Assembly (NCBI GenBank): GCA_002440085.1
Contig: DJRM01000025.1
Span: forward strand, 1 to 47,861
Origin: Bacteroidales bacterium UBA6360
GTDB lineage: Bacteria > Bacteroidota > Bacteroidia > Bacteroidales > UBA932
DNA length: 47,861 nt
Direction of reading: 5' to 3'
A model generated the notes under the pieces. The model was not told the origin of the DNA and ran no database searches. It worked only from the letters and a program-made list of their open reading frames with translations. Positions 23,202-31,951 of the stretch are shown piece by piece. A program made the position numbers and the translations under genes. Positions within the stretch are counted from its first letter, which is position 1. The number at the start of each line of letters is the position of its first letter.

Positions 23202-24584
23202 ATGATTCAACTTGCAATTACAGAGACAGTTGCGACAGCTGCCGAATATGCAGTGCCGGCATGGGCGATGATTCCTTTCGCCGTGATGCTGATAATGATT
23301 GCCGTCGGCCCGCTGTTCGCCGGGAAATGGTGGGACAAGAACTCCCACAAACTTTTCGTGTCGCTCCTGCTTGGAGCTCCGGTTGCCGCATTCCTTGTAA
23401 GGCACGGACTGGCACACGAACTCGAGCATCAGATTGTCTATGACTATATGCCGTTCGTCATCCTCCTGCTGACACTCTATGTCGTCACCGGCGGCATCCA
23501 CGTCAGCGGAGACATCAGGCCGAGTTCAGGCATCAACACCGCGCTGCTGGGAACAGGATTCGTGCTTTCGTCCTTCATGGGAACAACAGGCGCGGCCATG
23601 CTGCTCATCCGGCCGGTTCTTGCGGTAAATGAAAAGCGCAGGTACAAAGTGCACACGCTCCTGTTCTTTATCGCCCTCGTCGCGAACTGCGGCGGCCTGC
23701 TCTCCCCTCTCGGAGACCCGCCTCTTTTCATGCTCTATCTGAGGGGAGCCTCATTCACCTGGTTCCTGACCATGCTTCCGGAATGGCTTTTCACAGGAAG
23801 TCTCCTGCTGCTGATATACTACCTCTGCGACAAGTTCTATTTCTCAAAGAAAGAGGATCCGTCCGCATTTGAGCTGCCGGAACAAAGGCAGCCGATCCGG
23901 TTCAGAGGAAGAAAGAATTTCATGTACCTCGCGGGCGTCATCCTCGCAGTGGCCTTCATAAATCCGAGCTTCATACCTCAGATGGGAGCCGAGGACGCGA
24001 AGTTCTGGGTCAAGTTCCTCCGCGAGTTCGTGCTTCTCGCAATTATGGGAATATCCCTCTACACGACGGCAAACCACGTCCGCTACGGAATGAACAAGTT
24101 CTCCTGGAACCCTATACTTGAGGTAGCCGCGCTGTTCCTCGGAATCTTCGTAACCATGACTCCGGCGCTCATCTACATGCAGGAGAACGCGGCCCGACTC
24201 GGCGTTGACCAGGTCTGGGAGTTCTACTTCTCCACCGGCGCCCTCAGCTCATTCCTCGACAACACCCCTACGGCCGTGGCATTCCACAGCCTCGCGAGCG
24301 GTCTTCCGGAATCTGTCGCGGCAGCCGGAGCCGGCATTGTGAACGGAGTTCTGGACGGCGTGCCGTTCGTGGCAGGCATCCCGGAAATTCTCCTGAAGGC
24401 AATCTCTATCGGAGCGGTATTCTTCGGTTCTCTCACCTACATCGGCAACGGTCCGAACTTCATGGTGAAGTCCATCGCGGAGAGCCAGGGCATAAAGATG
24501 CCGTCATTCTTCGGCTACATGGCCAAGTTCTCCCTCGTTGTCCTGCTCCCAGTCTACGTCCTTCTCTATTTCATTTTCCTTTAG
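23202..24584 (+). CDS. Na+/H+ antiporter, NhaD-like (citrate-transporter superfamily)
   Basis: The 460-residue inner-membrane protein has about 11-13 hydrophobic helices. It shows GTTGAAMLLIRPVLAVNE and NCGGLLSPLGDPPLFMLYLR, the conserved re-entrant-type motifs of NhaD and ion-transporter family members, and SSFLDNTPTAVAFHSLA in the second half. It exchanges sodium for protons in known relatives. The ATG at 23202 is preferred over a GTG two codons upstream because it sits at a normal distance from the promoter. It converges on the ComM gene. Confidence 0.88.
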   Translation: MIQLAITETVATAAEYAVPAWAMIPFAVMLIMIAVGPLFAGKWWDKNSHKLFVSLLLGAPVAAFLVRHGLAHELEHQIVYDYMPFVILLLTLYVVTGGIHVSGDIRPSSGINTALLGTGFVLSSFMGTTGAAMLLIRPVLAVNEKRRYKVHTLLFFIALVANCGGLLSPLGDPPLFMLYLRGASFTWFLTMLPEWLFTGSLLLLIYYLCDKFYFSKKEDPSAFELPEQRQPIRFRGRKNFMYLAGVILAVAFINPSFIPQMGAEDAKFWVKFLREFVLLAIMGISLYTTANHVRYGMNKFSWNPILEVAALFLGIFVTMTPALIYMQENAARLGVDQVWEFYFSTGALSSFLDNTPTAVAFHSLASGLPESVAAAGAGIVNGVLDGVPFVAGIPEILLKAISIGAVFFGSLTYIGNGPNFMVKSIAESQGIKMPSFFGYMAKFSLVVLLPVYVLLYFIFL

Positions 24585-24651
24585 GGATTCGTTCTTGTAG
24601 GGGAAAGGCTCGCTGTTCAGAACACACTACTTCGTTGGAGCTTCGCGTCCG
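24585..24651. other. Convergent gap with possible worn repeat
   Basis: GTAGGGGAAAGGC and CTTCGTTGGAGCTTCGCG echo family B words in the same order, but the match is poor. GTCAC-n-GTGAC forms a small hairpin at the end of ComM. Confidence 0.3.
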
Positions 24652-26205
24652 TCACACAGGGCGTGACTTGTCCATAAATCGGAAGCCGGTGGCCTCGGAA
24701 AGATGCAGGATGGAAATATCGGGGCTTCCTTCAAGGTCGGCTATAGTGCGTGCAATGCGGATGATCCTCATGCAGGCACGGGCAGAAAGTCCCATGCTAT
24801 CGATGGTCCGACGGAGAAACTCCCGACAATTGTCGTCCAAAGGACAGTACCTGTCTATCAGTCGGTTGTCCATCATCGCATTCGTGTAGATGCCGTCTCC
24901 GGCAAACCGCTTGCGCTGGATCTCCCTCGCCTTGACAACTCTTGCTCGGACATCCGCGCTGCTTTCGCCGGCTCGTCCCGAGGTGAGTTTCGCGGCATCG
25001 ACGGAGTGCATCCAGAGCTGAATGTCAATTCTGTCCATCATCGGGCCGGACAGTCGCGCAAGGTAGTTCAGTCTCTGCCCGGTCGTGCAACGGCAGCGGT
25101 CTCCCTCGCCATAATAGCCGCAGGGACAAGGATTTGCCGCCGCGACAAGCATGAACGATGCCGGATAGGTGACTTTATTGCGCAGACGCGACACAGTTAT
25201 GACCCCGTCCTCCATAGGGCCGCGGAGCGCCTCCACCACCTTCTTCGGTGCCTCGCAGAACTCGTCGATGAAAAGCACTCCGTTGTGGGCAAGCGAGATT
25301 TCGCCGGGCAGGATGCTGTCCGAACCTCCGCCTATAAGCGCAGGGATGGAGGCGCTGTAGTGAGGCGCTCGGAAAGGCCTCTCCGTCATCAGCCCCCGAT
25401 GTCTTCCGATGCCGGCAACGGAGTAAATCTTGCTTGTCTCAAGCGACTCCTCACGAGACATTGGCGGCAGAATGCCGGCCAAGGCCTTTGCCAAGGATGA
25501 TTTTCCGGAACCGGGAGGGCCGACCATAATCACATTGTGCCCGCCTGCAGCGGCCACCTCGACGCCCCTCTTGGCCCCCTCCTGCCCGATAATCTGTGCC
25601 ATGTCCACGAGCTCCCGGAACATGACGCCGTCTGCTGCGGAGTTCCCTCCGTCCCCAGTCCTGTTGCCAATCAGAAGATCTGTCACATCCTCTCTGCCGG
25701 ACACGATGCGAATCACCTCAGACAGGTTTCGGACGCCATAGACATGCCCGGCATAGTAGTCGGCCGCGTCAAGTGCCGATTCGAGAGGCAGGATGCAGCC
25801 TTTCCGCCTTTCTGTCACGCTGAGTTCCGCAACCGGCAGAGCACCCGGCACCGGGCGCACAGCCCCGTCAAGACCGAGTTCGCCCATGATAAGGTAGTCC
25901 TCAAGCGCATCCCATTTTCCCTGCCCGGACGCGGCAAGTATACCGAGAGCGATAGGGACATCGTAGCCGCTGCCGTTCTTGTGGATGTCCGCAGGGGCGA
26001 GGTTTATGACAATGCGCCGGCCTGGAATCCGGAACCCGAGAGACTGGAGAGCCGTGACCGTACGCAGCAGGCTCTCCTTCACCGCAGCATCGGCCAGTCC
26101 CACAAGATGAATCCCTATTCCGGACGAGATGTCGACCTCAACCGTGACATCGACGGCCTGTACGCCTACGCATTTGGCGCTGTGAATGTTTATGAGCATA
26201 AGCAT
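24652..26205 (-). CDS. comM: ComM/YifB-family Mg-chelatase-like AAA+ ATPase
   Basis: In relatives this hexameric helicase promotes branch migration during natural transformation. An N-terminal domain (about residues 1-170) has DISSGIGIHLVGLADAAVKE and NLAPADIHKNGSGYDVPIAL. The AAA+ core has Walker A VGPPGSGKSSLA, Walker B GVLFIDEFCEAPK, and the Cys cluster ANPCPCGYYGEGDRCRCT. The C-terminal part has LSGPMMDRIDIQLW and LSARACMRIIRIARTIADLE, all family hallmarks. The start MLMLINIHSAKCVGV at 26205 is chosen because homologs begin at this strand; the longer frame adds an unrelated leader. Confidence 0.95.
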   Translation of the reverse strand: MLMLINIHSAKCVGVQAVDVTVEVDISSGIGIHLVGLADAAVKESLLRTVTALQSLGFRIPGRRIVINLAPADIHKNGSGYDVPIALGILAASGQGKWDALEDYLIMGELGLDGAVRPVPGALPVAELSVTERRKGCILPLESALDAADYYAGHVYGVRNLSEVIRIVSGREDVTDLLIGNRTGDGGNSAADGVMFRELVDMAQIIGQEGAKRGVEVAAAGGHNVIMVGPPGSGKSSLAKALAGILPPMSREESLETSKIYSVAGIGRHRGLMTERPFRAPHYSASIPALIGGGSDSILPGEISLAHNGVLFIDEFCEAPKKVVEALRGPMEDGVITVSRLRNKVTYPASFMLVAAANPCPCGYYGEGDRCRCTTGQRLNYLARLSGPMMDRIDIQLWMHSVDAAKLTSGRAGESSADVRARVVKAREIQRKRFAGDGIYTNAMMDNRLIDRYCPLDDNCREFLRRTIDSMGLSARACMRIIRIARTIADLEGSPDISILHLSEATGFRFMDKSRPV

Positions 26206-26322
26206 TTTATTTGTGAAAGCGTACGGTCCGCAAAGCCTTGTGCACCATGACGGTTTCAATGAAACAGACGCCAAATATTATCCATAAAAAAAGAAAAAAC
26301 CTTAAGAAAAAGAAAAAAGTGG

Positions 26323-26330
26323 TAATTTTG
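26323..26330 (+). promoter_or_regulatory. -7 box of the mlaE-mlaF operon
   Basis: TAATTTTG matches TAnnTTTG, 53 bp upstream of the MlaE start. No clear TTTG is seen 19-21 bp upstream. Confidence 0.5.
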
Positions 26331-26382
26331 CGATATAGTTTGTGAAATCAGGCGCTGTGGTTTCACCGAAAGAAGTGAAAAA

Positions 26383-27129
26383 ATGATACGAAATTTCCTT
26401 GAAAACGTAGGCCGCTACTGCCTGTTTCTCAAACAAGTCTTCCGAAAGCCTGAAAAATGGAGACTGTTCTGGAAGCAGTTCGTGCTCGAATCCGACAAGC
26501 TGATACTCTCGTCAATCGTGATTGTAGGCGTGATTTCCGTCTTTATCGGTGGTGTTCTCGTCATTCAAACGGCATCGAATCTCGAAAATCCGTTCATAGA
26601 CAAGATGTATGTCGGCTACATGGTGCGCGAGAGCCTTATCCTCGAATTCTGCTCGACCATGGTCGCCCTCATCCTTGCTGGAAAGATGGGCTCGAACATA
26701 TCATCCGAACTCGGAAGCATGCGGATTACCGAGCAGATCGATGCAATGGACATGATGGGCGTGAATTCAGCGGGATTTCTCGTGCTCCCGAAACTTGTGT
26801 CCGCGACTGTCCTGAGCCCTCTTCTGATGCTGATGAGCCTTGGACTCGGAATTGTCGGAGGCTGGGTCGTCGTGGCGGCAACCGGAATCATATCCACAGC
26901 ATCGTACGTCACCGGACTCCATTACTGCTACAACGGCTACTATGTTTTCTACAGCTGCTTCAAGATGGCCGTTTTCTGCTTCATCATCGCTTCGGTCGCC
27001 GCATTCAACGGCTATTACGCGAAAGGAGGCTCTCTCGGAGTCGGCAAGTCGAGCACACGGAGCATCGTCGTCTCCAGTATACTCATACTTATGTTCGACC
27101 TCATCCTCACCCAGCTGATGCTATATTAG
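26383..27129 (+). CDS. mlaE: ABC transporter permease MlaE
   Basis: MlaE is the permease of the Mla phospholipid-transport complex that keeps outer-membrane lipid asymmetry. The 248-residue protein has five to six hydrophobic helices and the family signatures GKMGSNISSELGSMRITEQI and DAMDMMGVNSAGFLVLPKL. The late motif GYYAKGGSLGVGKSSTRSIV is also typical. The ATPase gene follows 40 bp downstream. The MCE-domain subunit (MlaD) is not in this window. Confidence 0.95.
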   Translation: MIRNFLENVGRYCLFLKQVFRKPEKWRLFWKQFVLESDKLILSSIVIVGVISVFIGGVLVIQTASNLENPFIDKMYVGYMVRESLILEFCSTMVALILAGKMGSNISSELGSMRITEQIDAMDMMGVNSAGFLVLPKLVSATVLSPLLMLMSLGLGIVGGWVVVAATGIISTASYVTGLHYCYNGYYVFYSCFKMAVFCFIIASVAAFNGYYAKGGSLGVGKSSTRSIVVSSILILMFDLILTQLMLY

Positions 27130-27169
27130 TGTAGCAAACGCCACATATTTCATTGAATATTAATAAAAT

Positions 27170-27922
27170 ATGATAAAAGTAGAACATCTCTGCAAAAGTT
27201 TTGACGGAACTCCGGTCCTAAGGGACATAAACGTGGAGTATGCCGCCGGACAGTGCAACATGATCATAGGGGCGAGCGGCTCGGGAAAGACGGTGCTGCT
27301 GAAAAATCTCATCGGACTGATGTCGCCGGACAGCGGAGACATCAAGTATGACGGCTGTTCACTTGCTGCAATGGACTATAAAGAGAAGAAGTCCCTGCAC
27401 CAGAAAATCGGAATCCTGTTCCAGAACAGCGCTCTCTTCGACTTCGCCACGGTGATTGAAAACGTGATGTTCCCAATGGATTTCTTCACGGACTGGAGCC
27501 GTGCGCAGAAGATAGAGAGGGCGCAGTACTGTCTGGAAAGGGTGAATGTCACAGGCTCCGACGACAAGTTCCCGAACGAACTGAGCGGTGGAATGCAGAA
27601 GAGGGTCGGAATTGCCAGAGCGATAGCCCTGAACCCGTCCTATCTGTTCTGCGACGAGCCGAACTCGGGTCTGGATCCCTACACTTCAATACTCATCGAC
27701 CGCCTCATCAGCGATCTGACCAAGGAGTTCAATATGACAACCGTGGTCAACACCCACGACATGAACTCCATCCTCGAAATCGGAGACAAGATCGCCTTCC
27801 TCCACAAGGGCAGCATCCTCTGGCAGGGCGACCGCCACACCATCCTCGGCACCGACTGTCAGGAACTGAAAGACTTCGTCTGCGCCAACACCCTCGCCCG
27901 CAACATCATCGAAGGGAAATAG
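27170..27922 (+). CDS. mlaF: ABC transporter ATP-binding protein MlaF
   Basis: This is the cytoplasmic ATPase that powers MlaE. Walker A GASGSGKTVLL is at about residue 34, the Q loop is GILFQNSALFD, the signature is LSGGMQKRVGIARA, and Walker B YLFCDEPNSGLDP ends in the D loop; the H loop is VVNTHDM. Length 250 is normal. In the Mla branch the signature LSGGMxKRV is characteristic. It is the second gene of the mlaE-mlaF operon. Confidence 0.95.
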   Translation: MIKVEHLCKSFDGTPVLRDINVEYAAGQCNMIIGASGSGKTVLLKNLIGLMSPDSGDIKYDGCSLAAMDYKEKKSLHQKIGILFQNSALFDFATVIENVMFPMDFFTDWSRAQKIERAQYCLERVNVTGSDDKFPNELSGGMQKRVGIARAIALNPSYLFCDEPNSGLDPYTSILIDRLISDLTKEFNMTTVVNTHDMNSILEIGDKIAFLHKGSILWQGDRHTILGTDCQELKDFVCANTLARNIIEGK

Positions 27923-28023
27923 AGATTTTAATCCCTATTCCAAACATTTCCCGACGTTATTTCCCCTCCCAATAGCCGTCCAAAATGCGATTAAAATTGC
28001 TGAAAGAAAGGGGATGCATAAAA

Positions 28024-28168
28024 GGATGGGATGCAAGGCGGATGATGAAGATGAATGCCGTAGCACAAAAAGACGCATCAGCGTCGTGCGAAGAACAACG
28101 AAGCGAGGGCTTTGTGCGATAGTGTGCACGGAGCACCACTTCCCCTTCGAGGGGACGGGAGGGGTCTA
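28024..28168 (-). repeat. Family B repeat (copy 2) abutting a family A fragment
   Basis: 28024-28054 (GGATGGGATGCAAGGCGGAT then GATGAAGATGA) matches the end of the family A copy at 34994-35021. 28062-28168 is the inverse of the family B copy at 7612-7713. GCACAAA pairs with TTTGTGC, and GACGC-TGAT-GCGTC forms the tip. The 279-bp gap between mlaF and the barrel gene holds nothing else recognisable. Confidence 0.75.
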
Positions 28169-28201
28169 AATACAAAAGCTGGCCGCCTTTTAGGCGCCCC
28201 A

Positions 28202-29491
28202 TCACAATTTGAAGCGAAGACCCGCCTCAACTCCAAACGCCAGCGGCTGCGCGGTTCTGATGCTCCGCGGCTGATTATTGTCGAAATAATACCGCACGCT
28301 CGGATCTATGTAGATTCCGAGAAACTCAACGGGCGAATATTCCACGCCGAGCCCCACGCGGACTGACGTCTGGATGCCCTTGACCTTCTTGTTATAGATA
28401 ATCTGCTCTCCTTCAAGCAGGCCAGAGTAGCGGTTCAGCACGCATTTCTCAATGCTTCCGCCGACCGTGGCGTATGTATCCCAGCGGTTTGTCCGGAAGA
28501 TGCTGAAATAGACGTCCACCGGAATGCCTATATAATGCTGGGAATTTTTCATGTCCGTAGAATATGGAACAGCCGCCTCATCATAGTAGGTTCCGCTGAC
28601 CTTCTTGTTGAGAAGCGTATAATTCACGCCTATGCCCACCCCAAGCCATTTAGTGACGCCGTATTTCATCCCCACGCCGAAAGACAGCGGCAGACTGTAG
28701 GAGTCCGAGTTGGAACCTTCGACAAAAGTCTTCCCTGTAGGACTTTTCCTGTCTCCATGCGCGAACATTTTCCTCGGTCCCGGACTCTTCTGCGGACCGC
28801 CGAAACTGTTTCCGCCGACAGTCACCTCGAATGGAGTCCCCTTGTAGCCGCCCTCGTCGTCATCTTCCTTCCCGTAGGCCGCCTCTATGTCGGAATTGTC
28901 AACCTTCAGTTCGCATTCCGGTTCACCGGAGGACTCGACGTCAACAATAACACCCGACGTCGCCACAGACTCTGAACCCTCTTTCGCAGCATCCACATCT
29001 GCAACCGTAGTATCTACGGCTTCGGCGACGGCAGGGAGAGCGTCTGTCACAGCGGCATAACCCTGCTGCGCGCTCCCCCGCTCAAGAACAGCTGCCATCG
29101 CAAGCAAATGCCCGCCGTTTACGGCTGAAGGCTTCACGACGTCAAACTCCACAGTCTCATTCTTCTCCGCGTCAGCATATTCAGTTTCCGGCAAAGACTC
29201 CACAGCCTCATTTTCCGAGCCTCCGGCCGTATTTTCAGCAATCTGCACGGCACACGACTCCGGCGCAAGTCCATCACCACCAATGAAATGTCCGCCGACA
29301 AGCACAAGCGCAATCGCGGCCGCCACCGAAGCGGCTCCAACAGCTGCACGGCGCAGCACGACAACCTTCCGCCGCCCCGTCCCTGCAGCGTCAAGACGCG
29401 ATTCAATGCCAGCCCAAAGCCCATCAGGAAGCTGTTCCTGCGGCTCCGCGAGCATCCCGCGAATCTTGTCGTCAAACTCTTTGTCCGTCAT
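28202..29491 (-). CDS. Anti-sigma-like membrane protein fused to outer-membrane beta-barrel domain (module 2)
   Basis: The cytoplasmic segment carries PDGLWAGIESRLD (residues 22-34), sharing the GLWxGIExxL motif with module 1. A membrane helix spans about 49-67. A long acidic linker (about 70-225) includes an EDDDEGG stretch. The C-terminal barrel region has LGVGIGVNYTLLNKKVSG, IGIPVDVYFSIFRTN and LGIYIDPSVRYYFDN, and ends in GVEAGLRFKL. Both the C-terminal beta-strand ending and gene order match module 1. It starts 7 bp after its sigma gene. Cytoplasmic and outer-membrane contacts in one chain would be unusual; the alternative is that the barrel-like domain stays periplasmic. Confidence 0.75.
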   Translation of the reverse strand: MTDKEFDDKIRGMLAEPQEQLPDGLWAGIESRLDAAGTGRRKVVVLRRAAVGAASVAAAIALVLVGGHFIGGDGLAPESCAVQIAENTAGGSENEAVESLPETEYADAEKNETVEFDVVKPSAVNGGHLLAMAAVLERGSAQQGYAAVTDALPAVAEAVDTTVADVDAAKEGSESVATSGVIVDVESSGEPECELKVDNSDIEAAYGKEDDDEGGYKGTPFEVTVGGNSFGGPQKSPGPRKMFAHGDRKSPTGKTFVEGSNSDSYSLPLSFGVGMKYGVTKWLGVGIGVNYTLLNKKVSGTYYDEAAVPYSTDMKNSQHYIGIPVDVYFSIFRTNRWDTYATVGGSIEKCVLNRYSGLLEGEQIIYNKKVKGIQTSVRVGLGVEYSPVEFLGIYIDPSVRYYFDNNQPRSIRTAQPLAFGVEAGLRFKL

Positions 29492-29498
29492 ATCGCAA

Positions 29499-30116
29499 TC
29501 ATCGGCCGGTCCTCCCGGTCATCTCATTAATCCTGTTCTGAAGCCATATCCGCCCCCGGCTCAACTGGGTCCGCGACGTGCTCTCCGTAATCCCGAGCAT
29601 CTCGGCAATTTCCTTGTGTGAGAATCCCTCCATCACATAGAGGTTGAACACGGTCCTGAATCCGGGCGGCATCGCCATCACCGCGGTCATAATCTCACTG
29701 TACGACATCCTGTCCACGGCACTCTCTTCATTGACTTTCAGGCCACGCGCCAGCGAAATGTCATCGCTCATCTTCAGCACATCGTTCTTTCTGAGATACA
29801 TCAGCGACGCATTGATGAAAATCCTCCGCGCCCATCCGTCGAAAGAGCCGCTGCCGCTGTAACTGCCAAGTTTTGCAAAAAGCGCCACAAAACCTTCCTG
29901 CAGAATGTCCTCCGCCACAACCCTGTCACCCACATAGCGTATGCACACGGGAAAATACCGGGGTGCCAGAAGCTCGTACATCTTCCTCTGGGCAGCCCGG
30001 TCACCGCTAAGGCACTTGTCTATGAGTTGAACAGCCTTGTCTTCGCTCACGGTTACTGTGGCGGGCCGGAAAAACTGCCGACATTCAAGATGCAACCCCG
30101 GCCCATTACGTTGCAT
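29499..30116 (-). CDS. RNA polymerase ECF sigma factor (module 2)
   Basis: Region 2 is at about residues 45-110 (RVVAEDILQEGFVALFAKLG, FDGWARRIFINASLMYL) and region 4 at about 145-200 (PPGFRTVFNLYVMEGFSHKE, EIAEMLGITESTSRTQLS). The ATG at 30116 is chosen because a -7 box (30133-30140) lies 16 bp upstream; the longer frame would start before the promoter. A GTG closer to region 2 (VSEDKAVQL) is another candidate. The barrel protein gene follows directly. It is similar to sigma module 1 (15247-15828), so the pairs are paralogous. Confidence 0.9.
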   Translation of the reverse strand: MQRNGPGLHLECRQFFRPATVTVSEDKAVQLIDKCLSGDRAAQRKMYELLAPRYFPVCIRYVGDRVVAEDILQEGFVALFAKLGSYSGSGSFDGWARRIFINASLMYLRKNDVLKMSDDISLARGLKVNEESAVDRMSYSEIMTAVMAMPPGFRTVFNLYVMEGFSHKEIAEMLGITESTSRTQLSRGRIWLQNRINEMTGRTGR

Positions 30117-30132
30117 CGGTCGATATTTTCCC

Positions 30133-30171
30133 CAAAAATACGCATTTTTCCCGAATTGCTTGTTATCTTTG
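30133..30171. promoter_or_regulatory. Divergent -7 boxes between sigma module 2 and the TPR gene
   Basis: On the minus strand TATTTTTG (30133-30140) faces the sigma gene. On the plus strand TATCTTTG (30164-30171) faces the TPR gene, 64 bp before its ATG at 30236. Both fit TAnnTTTG. Confidence 0.55.
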
Positions 30172-30235
30172 TAGTTTATGCGGCAATATATGGCGCGATA
30201 TGTGGACAGTGGACGCCGCAAAAGCAAATACCGAC

Positions 30236-31948
30236 ATGAAAAGAATTCTGAAACATATCATCATCCTCGCCGCGGTCGCGTGCCTTTCGCAGAATGTATT
30301 CGCGCAGAAGGAGTTGAAGGAGTCGATAAAGGACAGCGCGCTGCTCCTTGCAGTCGAGAAATATGACAACGGGGCGTATGCCGACGCCGAAAGGATGCTC
30401 CGGTCGATTGTGAACAATGATCCGGGATATGATGCCGCGCATTACTATCTCGCGCTCATATATCTCACGAAAAACGAAAACGACCTTGCCGAGGCAGAGC
30501 TCCTGCGCGCTGTGGAGGAGGATCCGGGAAACTTCTGGTATCGCCAGAGACTTGCCGTTGTCTACCGCTACACGAACCAGATCGACAAGGCGATAGAAAT
30601 ATATGAAAAACTGCTTGTCGACTTCCCAAAAAAGAGCGAACTCTACTTCGACCTCGTGGAAATGTATGCCCAGAACGCGCAGACTGACAAGGCATTGGAA
30701 ACATTGAACGACGTCGAAAAAATATTCGGAGACTCCGAATCCATCGCAATCTATCGTTTCCGCCTTCTGATGGCTTCGGGAAAGACGGAGGAGGCTTATA
30801 AGTCATTGGAGGAATATAATTCGAAATATTCGTCTCCCTATATATTGTCGACCCTCGGTGACTACAGAATGTCGATGTACGAAGACTCGCTGGCTGTCGC
30901 GTATTATGACGAGGCGCTCTCGCTCGACAAGGATTTCGCTCCGGCGGTGCTCGGCAAGGCGGAGGCACGTCGCATGACACGGAAATATTCCGAATTTTTC
31001 CCGCTCCTCGACAGCTATATGGCGAACGAAACAGTCCCGGCACAAGGAAAAGCCGAATACCTCAAGGCTCTCGTGGAGCAGTCGGATCCGAAGTTCGTGA
31101 CCTCGTTCCTCCCGCAGATCGACACAGCTGCGAACATCTGCTTCAGAAAACACCCCTCTGACAGTTCCGTAATCGCGACAGTGGCATCCTATTACTACCG
31201 CACACAGCGTCAGGACGTTGCCGAGGATCTGTTCCGCCTGAACGCGTCCATGCATCCGGACAAGCCTGAGCTTACGGCAACCTATCTCTACTCGCTGCTC
31301 TATGCGAAAGACTGGAAGAAACTTGCGGAAGCCGGCTCGGAAGCGGCTCTGCAGCATCCTGACATTCCGGACTTTATGGCACTCGCAGGCACGGGGTACA
31401 GTTACTTGAAGGAGTATGACAAGGTCATTGAACTTTCGCAGAAGATGCTCCAGACGGCCCCGAAGGACAGCGCGGTCGTGGTCTCAGCCTACTCGGCGAT
31501 GGGCGATGCCTACTATCAGAAAAACGACACAAAGAACGCGTTCAAGGCATACGACAAGGTGCTGAAAGTCAGCCCGAACAACATCTACGTCCTGAACAAC
31601 TACGCCTACTATCTCTCCGTCACGGGAAAAAACCTCAAGAAGGCCTACGCGATGAGCAAGAAGACAATCGAGGCGGAGCCGGACAACGCGACATACCTCG
31701 ACACCTTCGGATGGATACTTTACCTGCAGGGCAAGGCACTGGAGGCCAAGCCGTTCTTCAAGCACGCGATGCTCTATGGCGGAAAGGACAGCGCCGTGAT
31801 TATGGACCACTACGCCGAGGTGCTCTATGCCCTGAAAGAGTATGACCTCGCGTTTGTCTACTGGTACAGAGCCCAGGCCAAGAACGACGGGGAGATTCCA
31901 GATCTGGACGAGCGCATTGCAGAGAGGAAAAAGGCGGCGGGGAAATAA
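30236..31948 (+). CDS. Tetratricopeptide-repeat protein, exported
   Basis: The start MKRILKHIIILAAVACLSQ gives a signal peptide ending NVFAQ; the upstream in-frame codons would bury it. The 570-residue protein is almost all helical TPR units, for example DAAHYYLALIYLTKNENDLA, KAIEIYEKLLVDFPKKSELY, KAFKAYDKVLKVSPNNIYVL and NATYLDTFGWILYLQGKALE. In Bacteroidota a protein of this type commonly lies upstream of an EnvC-like gene, often with DUF4292 between; here the next gene follows after 3 bp and no DUF4292 gene is present. It is likely to work in the periplasm in cell-envelope assembly; exact role unknown. Confidence 0.87.
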   Translation: MKRILKHIIILAAVACLSQNVFAQKELKESIKDSALLLAVEKYDNGAYADAERMLRSIVNNDPGYDAAHYYLALIYLTKNENDLAEAELLRAVEEDPGNFWYRQRLAVVYRYTNQIDKAIEIYEKLLVDFPKKSELYFDLVEMYAQNAQTDKALETLNDVEKIFGDSESIAIYRFRLLMASGKTEEAYKSLEEYNSKYSSPYILSTLGDYRMSMYEDSLAVAYYDEALSLDKDFAPAVLGKAEARRMTRKYSEFFPLLDSYMANETVPAQGKAEYLKALVEQSDPKFVTSFLPQIDTAANICFRKHPSDSSVIATVASYYYRTQRQDVAEDLFRLNASMHPDKPELTATYLYSLLYAKDWKKLAEAGSEAALQHPDIPDFMALAGTGYSYLKEYDKVIELSQKMLQTAPKDSAVVVSAYSAMGDAYYQKNDTKNAFKAYDKVLKVSPNNIYVLNNYAYYLSVTGKNLKKAYAMSKKTIEAEPDNATYLDTFGWILYLQGKALEAKPFFKHAMLYGGKDSAVIMDHYAEVLYALKEYDLAFVYWYRAQAKNDGEIPDLDERIAERKKAAGK

Positions 31949-31951
31949 GGG

